Positions 1 through 6,359 of a stretch of 8,261 nucleotides of DNA are shown one piece after another. The notes below the pieces were generated by a model, which saw nothing but the letters and a program-made list of their open reading frames with translations, ran no database searches and was not told the DNA's origin. The DNA comes from Acidobacteriaceae bacterium. Its GTDB lineage: Bacteria > Acidobacteriota > Terriglobia > Terriglobales > Acidobacteriaceae. Every line of letters starts with the position of its first letter. Position 1 is the first letter of the stretch. The translations under genes were made by a program, and so were the position numbers. The stretch lies in contig JAOAPG010000395.1 in the NCBI GenBank assembly GCA_025462785.1, positions 1-8,261 of the forward strand. Reading direction: 5' to 3'.

Positions 1-57
1 CCATCTGAATTGACCCGGTCGTAAGCGCAGGACTAGACTCCGTCACGGAGGTATTCC

Positions 58-393
58 ATGCGCTGTTTACTTAAGGTTTCAATCCCCGTGCAAACGGGCA
101 ATGCCACGATCAGCGATGGCAGCTTGGGCAAGACCATCGAATCCATTCTCTCTGATCTGAAGCCTGAAGCGGCCTATTTTGCCGCAGACAATGGCAAGAG
201 AACCGGGTTCATCTTCTTCGACCTGAAGGATGCGTCTCAAATCCCTGCGGTGGCGGAACCGTGGTTTCTGGCCTTCGATGCCCACATCGAGTTCCATCCC
301 GCTATGAACCTTGAAGACCTGAAGAAGGCCACACCGGGCATCGAGAAGGCAGTGAAGAATTACCGCCGAGTGGCGCACGCAAAAGCGGCCTGA
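58..393 (+). CDS. Small conserved soluble protein of unknown function (111 aa)
   Basis: Starts at ATG 58 with a near-ideal Shine-Dalgarno GGAGGT at 47-52, five bases upstream, so the start is well supported. The 111 residues have no signal peptide or membrane segment. The N-terminus (RCLLKVSIPVQTGNA) is a beta strand followed by an amphipathic helix. A central aromatic strand GFIFFDLKD (about residues 50-58) precedes a conserved-looking IPAVAEPWFLAF block, and the C-terminus is helical and lysine-rich. This pattern suggests a small dimeric alpha/beta ferredoxin-like fold. I remember close relatives in soil Proteobacteria and Acidobacteria carrying the unreliable label 'panthothenate synthetase'; nothing here resembles PanC, so I do not transfer that function. 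It stands alone, with about 340 nt before the next clear gene, and is probably monocistronic. That it is a real gene is near certain; its role is unknown. Confidence 0.85.
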   Translation: MRCLLKVSIPVQTGNATISDGSLGKTIESILSDLKPEAAYFAADNGKRTGFIFFDLKDASQIPAVAEPWFLAFDAHIEFHPAMNLEDLKKATPGIEKAVKNYRRVAHAKAA

Positions 394-466
394 TCTGATT
401 TCCTCGCAAGCCCAACATGCCCTCGAAAGAGCCCTTCTTTTTCGCCGGATCGTTTGGTAGCTGCCG

Positions 467-565
467 ATGTCGTCGTTCGACAAGAGCCAGTTGACGAGGA
501 AGACGAAGGCGAGGGCGAGGGCAAAGAAAGATGACGACGAAGACGACGACAGCTACTCGGAGTGA
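467..565 (+). CDS. Possible 32-aa micro-protein, basic middle and acidic tail
   Basis: An ATG at 467 opens a 32-codon frame ending at TGA 563-565. The preceding in-frame stop is TAG 458-460, so the ATG is the natural start. The product begins MSSFDKSQLTRKTKARARAK, giving a strongly basic middle (about residues 11-21), followed by a run of seven acidic residues and the tail SYSE. Only a weak GGTAG at 456-460 resembles a ribosome binding site. The DNA is purine-rich low-complexity sequence (GAC/GAG/GAA triplets, about 494-550), so the composition could arise by chance. It could be a true charged small protein, the tail remnant of a lost larger gene, or noise. I recognise no family. Confidence 0.3.
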   Translation: MSSFDKSQLTRKTKARARAKKDDDEDDDSYSE

Positions 566-734
566 GCATCGGCGCTGCGCGTGTTCTTGGAAGTGTCTGA
601 CTATTGTTCGCGACTGAGCGGCAGAACGTAGTCTAGTTGGTGAGATCTGCTCAACATCCATTCGTTCACAATATCTACAACGAGGGCGTAAAGGTCAAAT
701 AGCCGTGTACCGATACGGTGCCATAATGCTATGA
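566..734 (+). other. Gene-free leader before the metal cassette
   Basis: Together with 394-466 this is the non-coding part of the gap between the first gene and the CDF-like gene. No convincing coding frame, tRNA or rho-independent terminator is visible. It presumably holds the promoter of the downstream plus-strand cassette, but I could not pick -35 and -10 boxes with confidence. A small inverted repeat lies near its right end and is listed separately. Confidence 0.4.
709..719. promoter_or_regulatory. Short inverted repeat, possible operator of the metal cassette
   Basis: ACCG (709-712), spacer ATA, CGGT (716-719) form a perfect 4-bp inverted repeat centred about 21 bases before the start codon at 735. 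This is where a repressor or MerR/ArsR-type regulator would bind a metal-response promoter. The arms are short enough to occur by chance and no regulator gene is present in the window, so an operator role is speculative. Confidence 0.2.
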
Positions 735-1346
735 ATGGGTTTGCAAACAGCTTCTCCCGAAGCTATCCGACGAATCAAACGAGTGCAAGCTGTCACAATC
801 GCGTGGATGAGTGTGGAGGCTGTCGTATCCCTCTTCGCAGCTTGGCGGGCACGTAGTCCTGCTCTGCTTGCATTCGGTGGGGACAGCGCCATCGAACTTT
901 TCTCGGCGGTCGTTGTGCTGCGAAGATTTCGTGCAAGTACCGCACACCGCGACGTGGAAAGACGGGCCGCACATGTCGCGGGAGTCTTTGTTGTTCGCAC
1001 TGGCTGCCTATGTCGCAGTCACTTCGGTCGCGAGTCTGGTAGGGGACAGCGAGCCCAGCCCACATTTCTGGGGATAGCCATTCTCGTAGCTGCCGCAGTC
1101 GTCATGCCGTGGCTATCGAAAGAGAAACGCCGCCTGTCAGGAGCTACAGGCAGTGCTGCGCTGGGCGCGGACGCCGCGCAGTCGGCGCTGTGTGCTTTCC
1201 TGTCGCTGATCGCCTTGGCGGGACTCGCGATCAACGCGATCTTGCACGTAAAATGGGCAGACCCGATTGCGGCTATGCGGATAATCCCTCTCATTCTGCG
1301 TGAGGGCTGGGAGGCAATACGAGGCAAACATTGCGATTGCTGCTGA
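735..1346 (+). CDS. CDF-like metal cation transporter, 203 aa, third helix frame-scrambled
   Basis: Resembles short cation diffusion facilitator proteins: membrane-spanning, no cytoplasmic C-terminal domain, ending in a Cys-rich tail (GKHCDCC). TM1 is about residues 18-36 and TM2 about 42-62, with SPALLAFGGDSAIELFS matching the CDF TM2 metal motif (Asp50 and Glu54 where FieF has two Asp). The TM5 motif ADAAQSALC (145-153) matches the family's second metal motif but has Gln149 and Cys153 instead of His and Asp. TM6 is followed by WADPIAA. Residues 85-109 are polar and unlike a helix; the +1 frame over the same DNA reads LLFALAAYVAVTSVASLVG, a clear TM3. One extra base near 986-989 (TTT run) and one missing base near 1059-1061 (CCC run) explain this and cancel out, leaving the frame open. 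The start at ATG 735 has no strong ribosome binding site; an in-frame ATG at 726 stops at once. The substrate is inferred to be a divalent metal. As written, the protein is probably not functional. Confidence 0.8.
   Translation: MGLQTASPEAIRRIKRVQAVTIAWMSVEAVVSLFAAWRARSPALLAFGGDSAIELFSAVVVLRRFRASTAHRDVERRAAHVAGVFVVRTGCLCRSHFGRESGRGQRAQPTFLGIAILVAAAVVMPWLSKEKRRLSGATGSAALGADAAQSALCAFLSLIALAGLAINAILHVKWADPIAAMRIIPLILREGWEAIRGKHCDCC
1321..1324 (+). promoter_or_regulatory. Ribosome binding site favouring a TTG start at 1331
   Basis: GAGG lies six bases before TTG 1331, inside the end of the upstream transporter gene. The alternative GTG 1352 has no comparable site. This supports TTG as the start and translational coupling to the transporter. 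Confidence 0.4.
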
Positions 1347-1693
1347 AAACGGTGACTCATAGCAAATCGATTTCAGTCGCCTCCCGCAATCGCGAAGCGT
1401 TAGTCTGGTTCCTGTTGTGCCTCCTGCTTGTCGGCAGTTTGACTTCTTCGACGTGTGTCGCCTGTACTCAAGTGCGTAACGAGTCGTCTCACGCCGTTTT
1501 CAGCAGTTCAGGTCATCAGGACGGGCAGCTTGAATGCGATAAGGACTGCTGCTCATGCTGTGGGTTTCAGTTGGTAGCTCAACCTGTTGAGCCGCATCCC
1601 CCACTGGAGATGGTTGCCCCTGCTCCGGACTGCTCTCCGGTAGTGCCGTTGAGCGAGTTGATCTCCAGTCTAGACCACCCTCCTCGCGGCTGA
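1331..1693 (+). CDS. Cys-rich exported small protein of a metal-resistance cassette
   Basis: A 120-residue protein (113 if GTG 1352 is used) with one hydrophobic segment at about residues 24-37 (ALVWFLLCLLLVGSL), acting as signal peptide or anchor. An extracytoplasmic tail follows with CVAC at 42-45, His54 and His62, and a dense Cys cluster CDKDCCSCC (69-77), then a Pro-rich stretch and a C-terminal HPPRG. From memory, small proteins with a CxxxCxCC-like cluster and a terminal HPPR occur upstream of czcCBA/cusCBA-type metal efflux genes, where a periplasmic metal-binding role is plausible but unproven. It overlaps the CDF-like gene by 16 nt and is followed 77 nt later by a beta-barrel gene, supporting co-transcription. 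Metal binding is inferred from cysteine spacing and context only. Confidence 0.65.
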   Translation: MRLLLKTVTHSKSISVASRNREALVWFLLCLLLVGSLTSSTCVACTQVRNESSHAVFSSSGHQDGQLECDKDCCSCCGFQLVAQPVEPHPPLEMVAPAPDCSPVVPLSELISSLDHPPRG

Positions 1694-1770
1694 GTCTCGC
1701 CAACGTCAACCGCATCTGGGCACCATCCCATTCCATCACTGTGCTTTCCTCGTGTCGCGAAGGGAACCGA

Positions 1771-2559
1771 ATGAATTCTCTTGTCGTATTTCTGTTCGCA
1801 ATTCTTGTCCTAGTCCAATCGAGTGTCGCGCAGGAAGGGATACCGGATGATGCCACAGCGAATCCGGGAAGACCGACTGTCTCCACGCCCGCAACGATCA
1901 CCCCAGTTGGCTACTTGCAGTTTGAAACAGGCTTATTGGGCGCATGGCATTCTCCCGAATTTTCATCGCGGGAGAGCGTGAACGAGGTAATCAAATTTTC
2001 TGTCTCGCCTCGGGTCGAGTTCCTTGCAGCCTCAGAGCCATCAGTCCATTACCGTGCTGACGATCAAATCGGGAATGGAACAGCAGAAGTCTTCTTTGGG
2101 GTTCAGGGCGTCGTGCATCACGGCGAAGGCGCACAGCCCAGTATTGCAGTAAGCTACTTCCGTCGCATCTATGACGGGGGTGTTCCAGAACTCGACTTCG
2201 GCAGCCCACGAAATTCAATGCTCCTGCTGGCGAGCGCAGACGTTAAAGGATTTCACTACGACGCCAACGCCATGCTGAACGAAGTCATCGAGGGAACCAC
2301 TCATCGTGCTCAGTTTGGTCAGAGCCTCACTATTTCACATCCGGTGGGTAAGAGATTCGCAATTTCCGGTGAGATATGGCACTTCACTCAGCCATTCTTA
2401 CGAAGCAACGGGTTGGGAAATCTGTGGGCGGTGAGTTACACGGCGCGGAGAAACCTTGTGTTTGATGGCGGTTTCAATCACGGACTGACGTCCACATCAA
2501 CGCGGTGGGAGGCATTTGTTGGATTCACGTATCTGCTCCCGCACAAACTTCTGCACTGA
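1771..2559 (+). CDS. Outer-membrane beta-barrel transporter, MetA/phenol-degradation (PF13557) type
   Basis: The frame is open from GTG 1741, but ATG 1771 is preferred: it has GAAGGGA-like ribosome binding sequence (1759-1765) and begins a classical signal peptide (about residues 1-20, cleavage after SSVA before QE). The mature protein of about 242 residues begins with GRPTVSTPATITPVGYLQFETG, typical of the 'MetA-pathway of phenol degradation' transporter family. It continues with alternating strands rich in aromatic girdle residues (VEFLAAS, AVSYFRRIY, ISGEIWHFTQ, WEAFVGFTYLL). Size fits a 10- to 14-strand outer-membrane barrel. The family is usually described as transporters with poorly known substrates. 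Placement after a CDF-like transporter and a Cys-rich protein suggests it serves the same, perhaps metal-related, envelope function. The reading frame is clean throughout. Confidence 0.75.
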   Translation: MNSLVVFLFAILVLVQSSVAQEGIPDDATANPGRPTVSTPATITPVGYLQFETGLLGAWHSPEFSSRESVNEVIKFSVSPRVEFLAASEPSVHYRADDQIGNGTAEVFFGVQGVVHHGEGAQPSIAVSYFRRIYDGGVPELDFGSPRNSMLLLASADVKGFHYDANAMLNEVIEGTTHRAQFGQSLTISHPVGKRFAISGEIWHFTQPFLRSNGLGNLWAVSYTARRNLVFDGGFNHGLTSTSTRWEAFVGFTYLLPHKLLH

Positions 2560-2574
2560 GCAGGACAAAGTCCG

Positions 2575-2600
2575 CCCTTTTCATACGTAGTTCAAAAGGG
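2575..2600 (+). terminator. Weak hairpin after the barrel gene, possible terminator
   Basis: CCCTTTT (2575-2581) and AAAAGGG (2594-2600) form a perfect 7-bp stem with a 12-nt loop, beginning 15 nt after the stop codon. There is no proper U tract after it and the stem is AT-rich, so it is at best a weak terminator or a processing/regulatory hairpin between the cassette and the hydrolase gene. Confidence 0.25.
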
Positions 2601-2661
2601 TTCTTACACGAATTAGCGAACTTCCCGAGCGCATTTTCCGTAACAACATGCGGGGGTAAAA

Positions 2662-3642
2662 ATGCGAGCACGGCGCTTCATCCAGATAGTGGTGTTCTGT
2701 TATGCCGTGCTCTGCGCGATCCTCGCTATCTTCCTTGGAGAATTGGCATTCCGTCCTCAGCGAGTACCTGTTAGAGAGCGCCAGCTAGCCGAAGCGACCG
2801 CCGCCCGCTACGGTGCGGTTTTGCGGGACGTCTCGGTCACTGCCGTTGGCAGCCACCTTCAAGGTTGGTTTGCACGTCCAGCGAATGCGAACGGCGATGC
2901 CGTAATCCTTTTGCACGGCGTCGGAGACAATCGCGAAGGCATGATGGGATTTGCAGAACTATTTCTTTCGAAGGGCTTTACCGTGCTAGTGCCCGACTCA
3001 CGCGCTCAAGGTGAAAGTGAAGGCGACTTCCCGACCTACGGACTAAAGGAAAGCGACGACGTGCATGACTGGTTCGACTGGTTGGAGATGCAGCAGCACC
3101 CCGAGTGCACTTTCGGGATGGGCGAGTCCATGGGTGCGGCTGTTCTTCTTCAGTCCGTTGAAAAAGAGAGACGCTTCTGTGCAGTGGTCGCGGAATCATC
3201 GTTCGCCAGCTTCCGCCAGATTGCATACGTGCGCGTGGGTCAGCTTTTTCACACGGGAACATGGTTGGGTAGAATCGTTCTTCGCCCAGCAGTGGAAATG
3301 GCATTTCTTTACGGGCGTCTGACTCGCGGTGTCAACTTGGCAGACGCTTCTCCCGAGAGGGCGGTGGTTGGAAGCCGCGTGCCGATTCTTCTAATACACG
3401 GATTAGCAGATGACAACATTCCGCCCCAACAGTCCGAACGGATTCGTGCCCACAACCCGGCTGAAATAGTTCTGTGGGAAGTACCGAATGCTGGTCATTG
3501 CGGCGCAGTAAATGCCGCTGGTCAGGAGTTCGACACCCGAATGCTTGCTTGGTTTACTTCGCATGACCGTGGATACCAGCTTGTCAACGGGATTGGTTCA
3601 AAAGGGTTCTCTCCCGTGCACCCGCAAGTAGTTGAGCAATAA
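2662..3642 (+). CDS. Membrane-anchored alpha/beta hydrolase (serine hydrolase)
   Basis: A 326-residue protein from ATG 2662, with a G-rich ribosome binding site (GGGGG, 2652-2656) just upstream. A single N-terminal membrane anchor spans about residues 6-27. The catalytic domain has the family landmarks in order: LLHG (83-86, oxyanion region), PDSRAQGES (111-119), the nucleophile elbow GESMG with Ser156, the acid in HGLADD (Asp250) and the base in AGH (His279). The arrangement matches the BEM46/ABHD12-13-like and S33-type hydrolases, which act as esterases, lipases or amidases; the substrate cannot be read from sequence. About 25 residues beyond the last helix (after MLAWFTSH) are not typical. 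A 102-nt gap and possible hairpin separate it from the barrel gene, so it may have its own promoter. The frame is intact. Confidence 0.88.
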   Translation: MRARRFIQIVVFCYAVLCAILAIFLGELAFRPQRVPVRERQLAEATAARYGAVLRDVSVTAVGSHLQGWFARPANANGDAVILLHGVGDNREGMMGFAELFLSKGFTVLVPDSRAQGESEGDFPTYGLKESDDVHDWFDWLEMQQHPECTFGMGESMGAAVLLQSVEKERRFCAVVAESSFASFRQIAYVRVGQLFHTGTWLGRIVLRPAVEMAFLYGRLTRGVNLADASPERAVVGSRVPILLIHGLADDNIPPQQSERIRAHNPAEIVLWEVPNAGHCGAVNAAGQEFDTRMLAWFTSHDRGYQLVNGIGSKGFSPVHPQVVEQ

Positions 3643-3751
3643 GCGACGGGATTAACAGTCTGGGATGGTCAGCCGGGTAACCGCTCGGGCCAACCTGCTG
3701 CCCCTTTTCGTTCGAATGTGGTGTCAGTGATAGTTGCGGAGGTTTGTCGCC

Positions 3752-4738
3752 ATGACGCGGTGGAGCTTCTTTTCGGCTCTTCTTCTGCTCTGTTCGCGGT
3801 TCTGTTTCGCCCAACAGCCTGCCAAGAACAGTGAAGCGGCTATGATCGGGTTTCGCGGCCCCGTGCATACGTTCTCACAGAGAACTTCTACTACCGGGAT
3901 AATCCACAAGGCGTGCCCACAGGCTCCACTCTCCTTATCTATGACCCGGAAGGATATTCGTTGGAGGAATACCATTATGAGGAGGACGGGTCGCTGCATT
4001 CGCATACTAAGTACACGCGCAAAGCGTGGCGGGTCTACAGAACCGAAACTGACAGCGTCATCCCCAGCGAGAACCGCACATTCGTGCAGTCGTTCAACTC
4101 CGATGGGCTCGTGACCGGGACTGAAACCTACGATGGCAGCCGCTCGCTGATCAGTAACAGTAAAAATGACTTTCCGTCGAAACGTGGTGGAGCCGTTGTT
4201 TCAACCTCGAAAGAGGAAAACGGAGATGGAGGGGTCTCGACAACTGAGACCATCGACGAAAGCGCCGATCCCGCAATTGGATTGAGTCGCCAGACTACAA
4301 CCAAAGATGGGAAACCCTATTACGACTGGCTCATTCAGCGAGACACGAGCGGCAAGCCCGTTACTGATGCGCTCACATTCGTAGACGGCTCTTTCAGTGA
4401 ACGTGAGGTAAAACCGGATAGCACGACTATCGAGCACAAATATTGGGCACCCACTAAGACCCACACATACCAAACCACCGATGCAAATTCTGGAAGTAGT
4501 CAACGACTCGCCGAGAGACTACACGAAGACAACATTCCGATATGACGAGGCGGGACGCCAGACAGAAATTGCCAACTACGACCACTCAGGGAAGCTCCTT
4601 CGCAAAGGCATCACGGAGTATCAAGAAGACGTAAACGGAAACTGGATCGAGGAGAAGGAGTCCCATTGGGATGTCACTATGGGCAACAAGCCGCCAAAGC
4701 TCGGGTTGGTGAATCGCAGGACGATCACCTATTACTGA
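3752..4738 (+). pseudogene. Exported YD-repeat-like protein gene broken by two frameshifts
   Basis: Three consecutive frames join into one gene of about 328 codons. The first part starts at ATG 3752, with GGAGG (3738-3742) upstream, and has a signal peptide (cleavage after CFA, residue 20) and then IGFRGPVHT. Near 3869-3871 one base appears missing; the next frame continues VLTENFYYRDNPQG, then a run of YD-like units such as LLIYDPEGYSLEEYHYEEDG. Near 4490-4502 one base appears extra; the third frame continues NDSPRDYTKTTFRYDEAGRQ, GNWIEEKES and the terminal RRTITYY. The G-x-Y-D...G-R...E pattern and this C-terminus match secreted YD-repeat-like proteins I recall from Acidobacteria; function is unknown, probably extracellular or periplasmic. 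Each junction reads smoothly in the new frame, which argues for simple indels (decay or consensus error). If the indels are errors this is one normal CDS. Confidence 0.8.
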
Positions 4739-4775
4739 GTGGGCGGGAGTTGACGGCAGAGGGCTGAAGCAAGCG

Positions 4776-5402
4776 ATGCTCAGATCAACCATCGTTCTGG
4801 TCTTGAGTGCGGTGTTGCTGGTACCACGCGCCCACGCACAAACGCCCAGCGAGACACTTCTCACACCCGACAACGCCTACAACCCGATTCCAAGCCCGGA
4901 CGGGAAATATATAGCCTACGTCCGCACAGGTTGGGGCAGACCGGGAGGAAGCGGCGGGTTCGGCCATTCAAATCTCGTGTCGGAAGTCGCCGTCATCGAT
5001 GCGAGCGGCAAGCTCGTTGAGAAGAACCCCGTCACCGAGGCATTCCTGTCCGGGTGGACACCAGACAGCACCAATCTGGTTTGCTACCGCGACGGCGAGT
5101 ATTCGTTGCTTTCGATGAACGGGGAGCGTTCAAGCAAAGCGCGGCTCCCCGGTGCGACAAACGTGATGGGTACCGAGCGGGTCTCCTATCTGCCTCGGTC
5201 GGGACTCATGGTCTGGAGTCGGCAAAACGGATTCCACACTGTCCTCGAAACTCCGAACGGCGTGCTCGCGCAACATGACGGCTGGCACGGAGCACTGATC
5301 GCCCCCTCCCCGGATGGAAAATATGTCGCCGTCGCAGGCAGTTGGCCGCAGTCCCATCTTTGTACGACATCGAGGTGGTATTCTGTCGCGTGGCAAGGCT
5401 GA
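4776..5402 (+). CDS. Exported PD40/TolB-like beta-propeller protein, C-terminally truncated
   Basis: Starts at ATG 4776, 37 nt after the YD-repeat-like gene. It has a clear signal peptide (residues 1-21, cleavage after AHA before Q). Propeller blade motifs of the WD40-like PD40 type are visible: NPIPSPDGKYIAYVRTG (36-52), LSGWTPDSTNLVCYRDGEY (91-109) and APSPDGKYVAVAGSW (176-190). Such blades make periplasmic protein-binding scaffolds. As I recall related Acidobacterial proteins, they run to about 350-400 residues with further blades; here the recognisable part ends at SWPQSHL (residue 195) and the last 13 residues look non-native. Shifting frame at about 5360 gives YDIE, a plausible two- or three-residue continuation, before sequence belonging to the next gene. 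So a frameshift plus loss of the C-terminal half is likely, leaving an incomplete propeller. Confidence 0.72.
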   Translation: MLRSTIVLVLSAVLLVPRAHAQTPSETLLTPDNAYNPIPSPDGKYIAYVRTGWGRPGGSGGFGHSNLVSEVAVIDASGKLVEKNPVTEAFLSGWTPDSTNLVCYRDGEYSLLSMNGERSSKARLPGATNVMGTERVSYLPRSGLMVWSRQNGFHTVLETPNGVLAQHDGWHGALIAPSPDGKYVAVAGSWPQSHLCTTSRWYSVAWQG

Positions 5403-5896
5403 TCCAGACTGCTTTTGTTCTCCAACGCGATGAGTTCATTAAGGCTCAACGTCTAGTCCTTCGAAATCTCCCTACAAGAATCCGCGTGGCCAGATGGGTA
5501 CAGAGCGGGTTACTGGTCGCGCTGATGTTGCTGGTTCTGGCCTATCGACCTAATGGCGAGTTGCAACCGATCTCTCTCCTCATTACATTTCTGGTTTGGC
5601 TCGTTTTTTTGACGGGGAGTATTACGTCCCGAGCAGTAATCAATCTGCAATTCAAACGAATGGATGGAAAAGAAATCCAGTACGAGTTCGACGAGATGGG
5701 TTTTACGGGCCGTATGCCTGAAAGTGAGTCGCGACTCAGTTGGGCCGCCGTCACCACCTCCCTAGAAACGGACGCATTGTTCGTGCTGCCGTCGGGCATT
5801 CTTTTCTATACAATTCCGAAGCGAGTGCTATCCACCGATGACATAACTGTATTGCGGGAATTGCTCACCGAGAAACTACCTCCTCGGCGACTCTGA
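5390..5896 (+). CDS. YcxB-like two-helix membrane protein
   Basis: A 168-residue protein if GTG 5390 is the start; GAGGTGG (5372-5378) is a possible ribosome binding site 11 bases upstream. The frame is open further up to 5342, but that portion is leftover propeller sequence. A short N-terminal region (TAFVLQRDEFIKAQ) resembles the start of YcxB proteins. Two membrane helices follow at about 36-52 and 61-79. A C-terminal YcxB-like domain (about 98-160) shows YEFDEMGFTG, a conserved-looking LSWAAV, LETDALFVL, an IPKRVL motif and a terminal helix DITVLRELL. In this family the domain is cytoplasmic or near-membrane and its function is unknown. It overlaps the 3' end of the truncated propeller by 13 nt and probably lies next to it because of a deletion. 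The frame is intact. Confidence 0.72.
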   Translation: MARLIQTAFVLQRDEFIKAQRLVLRNLPTRIRVARWVQSGLLVALMLLVLAYRPNGELQPISLLITFLVWLVFLTGSITSRAVINLQFKRMDGKEIQYEFDEMGFTGRMPESESRLSWAAVTTSLETDALFVLPSGILFYTIPKRVLSTDDITVLRELLTEKLPPRRL

Positions 5897-6359
5897 CCTC
5901 GACGAATGTAAGGGACGGCCTACCTTGTTGTAACATCGCCATGTCGCTTATTGACTGGGTTCTGAGCGCTAAGGTGTTTTCGTCAGTTATGGCTCTTGTG
6001 CGCGCCTACGGCAAGTCCAACGACGCCAACGTGTCAGCAGCGAGTTGATCATGGCCGTCATCCTAACCACCGTTCCCATCCAAAACAATATATCTTAAAA
6101 ATGTTTTATTACTTTCTTGAATACCACTGCCAAACTGAACGTTCTGGCTCCCACCCTCCGCTCTTGCCCCGCCGTTTACGCTCCTCTCACACCTCACTTT
6201 TGCGACGGAAAGTAGCTAGGGCCCCGGCGTCAGCTGCGGCGTGAAGCACCGTCAGCTGCATGCTGTAGTTGGCCGATGCCTATCGCATGAGATTCCGGTC
6301 GATTAGTTCACCTGGGAGAGGAATTGCTCCTCTACTTCGCCAACCTTGGTTAGACATAT
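5897..6359. other. Convergent intergenic region, AT-rich island, no supported gene
   Basis: Lies between the plus-strand YcxB-like gene and the minus-strand decarboxylase-like gene. A 35-codon open frame at 5941-6048 (begins MSLIDWVLSAKVF) has no ribosome binding site and no recognised family. An AT-rich island covers about 6081-6123 in otherwise GC-rich DNA. About 6147-6200 is pyrimidine-rich on the plus strand. AGAGGA/TCCTCT around 6317-6333 could fold as a 6-bp hairpin downstream of the minus-strand gene but lacks a U tract. No tRNA or mobile-element end was recognised. Confidence 0.5.
6228..6259. repeat. Two direct copies of CGTCAGCTGC, 22 bp apart
   Basis: CGTCAGCTGC occurs at 6228-6237 and again at 6250-6259, start to start 22 bp, about two helical turns. 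Each contains the palindrome CAGCTG. This may be a paired protein-binding site or a chance duplication in a gene-poor gap. Confidence 0.3.

Noticed and set aside
79..483. 134-aa minus-strand open frame over the first gene
   Set aside because: Arg/Cys-rich shadow of the well-supported plus-strand gene, with no ribosome binding site or family pattern.
811..1077. Separate 88-aa plus-strand gene inside the CDF-like region
   Set aside because: Only its last part (LLFALAAYVAVTSVASLVG) makes protein sense, and that is the missing TM3 of the CDF-like protein; the rest is an out-of-frame shadow.
1331..1693. Toxin, antitoxin or bacteriocin identity for the Cys-rich small protein
   Set aside because: The signal/anchor helix, Cys cluster and HPPR end beside a metal transporter fit a metal-resistance accessory better; no partner gene or leader motif is present.
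3868..4502. Programmed ribosomal frameshifting in the YD-repeat-like gene
   Set aside because: No classical slippery heptamer with a following structure was seen at either junction, and the two shifts go in opposite directions; simple indels fit better.
5996..6244. 82-aa plus-strand open frame in the convergent gap
   Set aside because: Composition is random (Pro/Thr/Ser/Arg runs), crosses the AT-rich island, and has no ribosome binding site or recognised motif.
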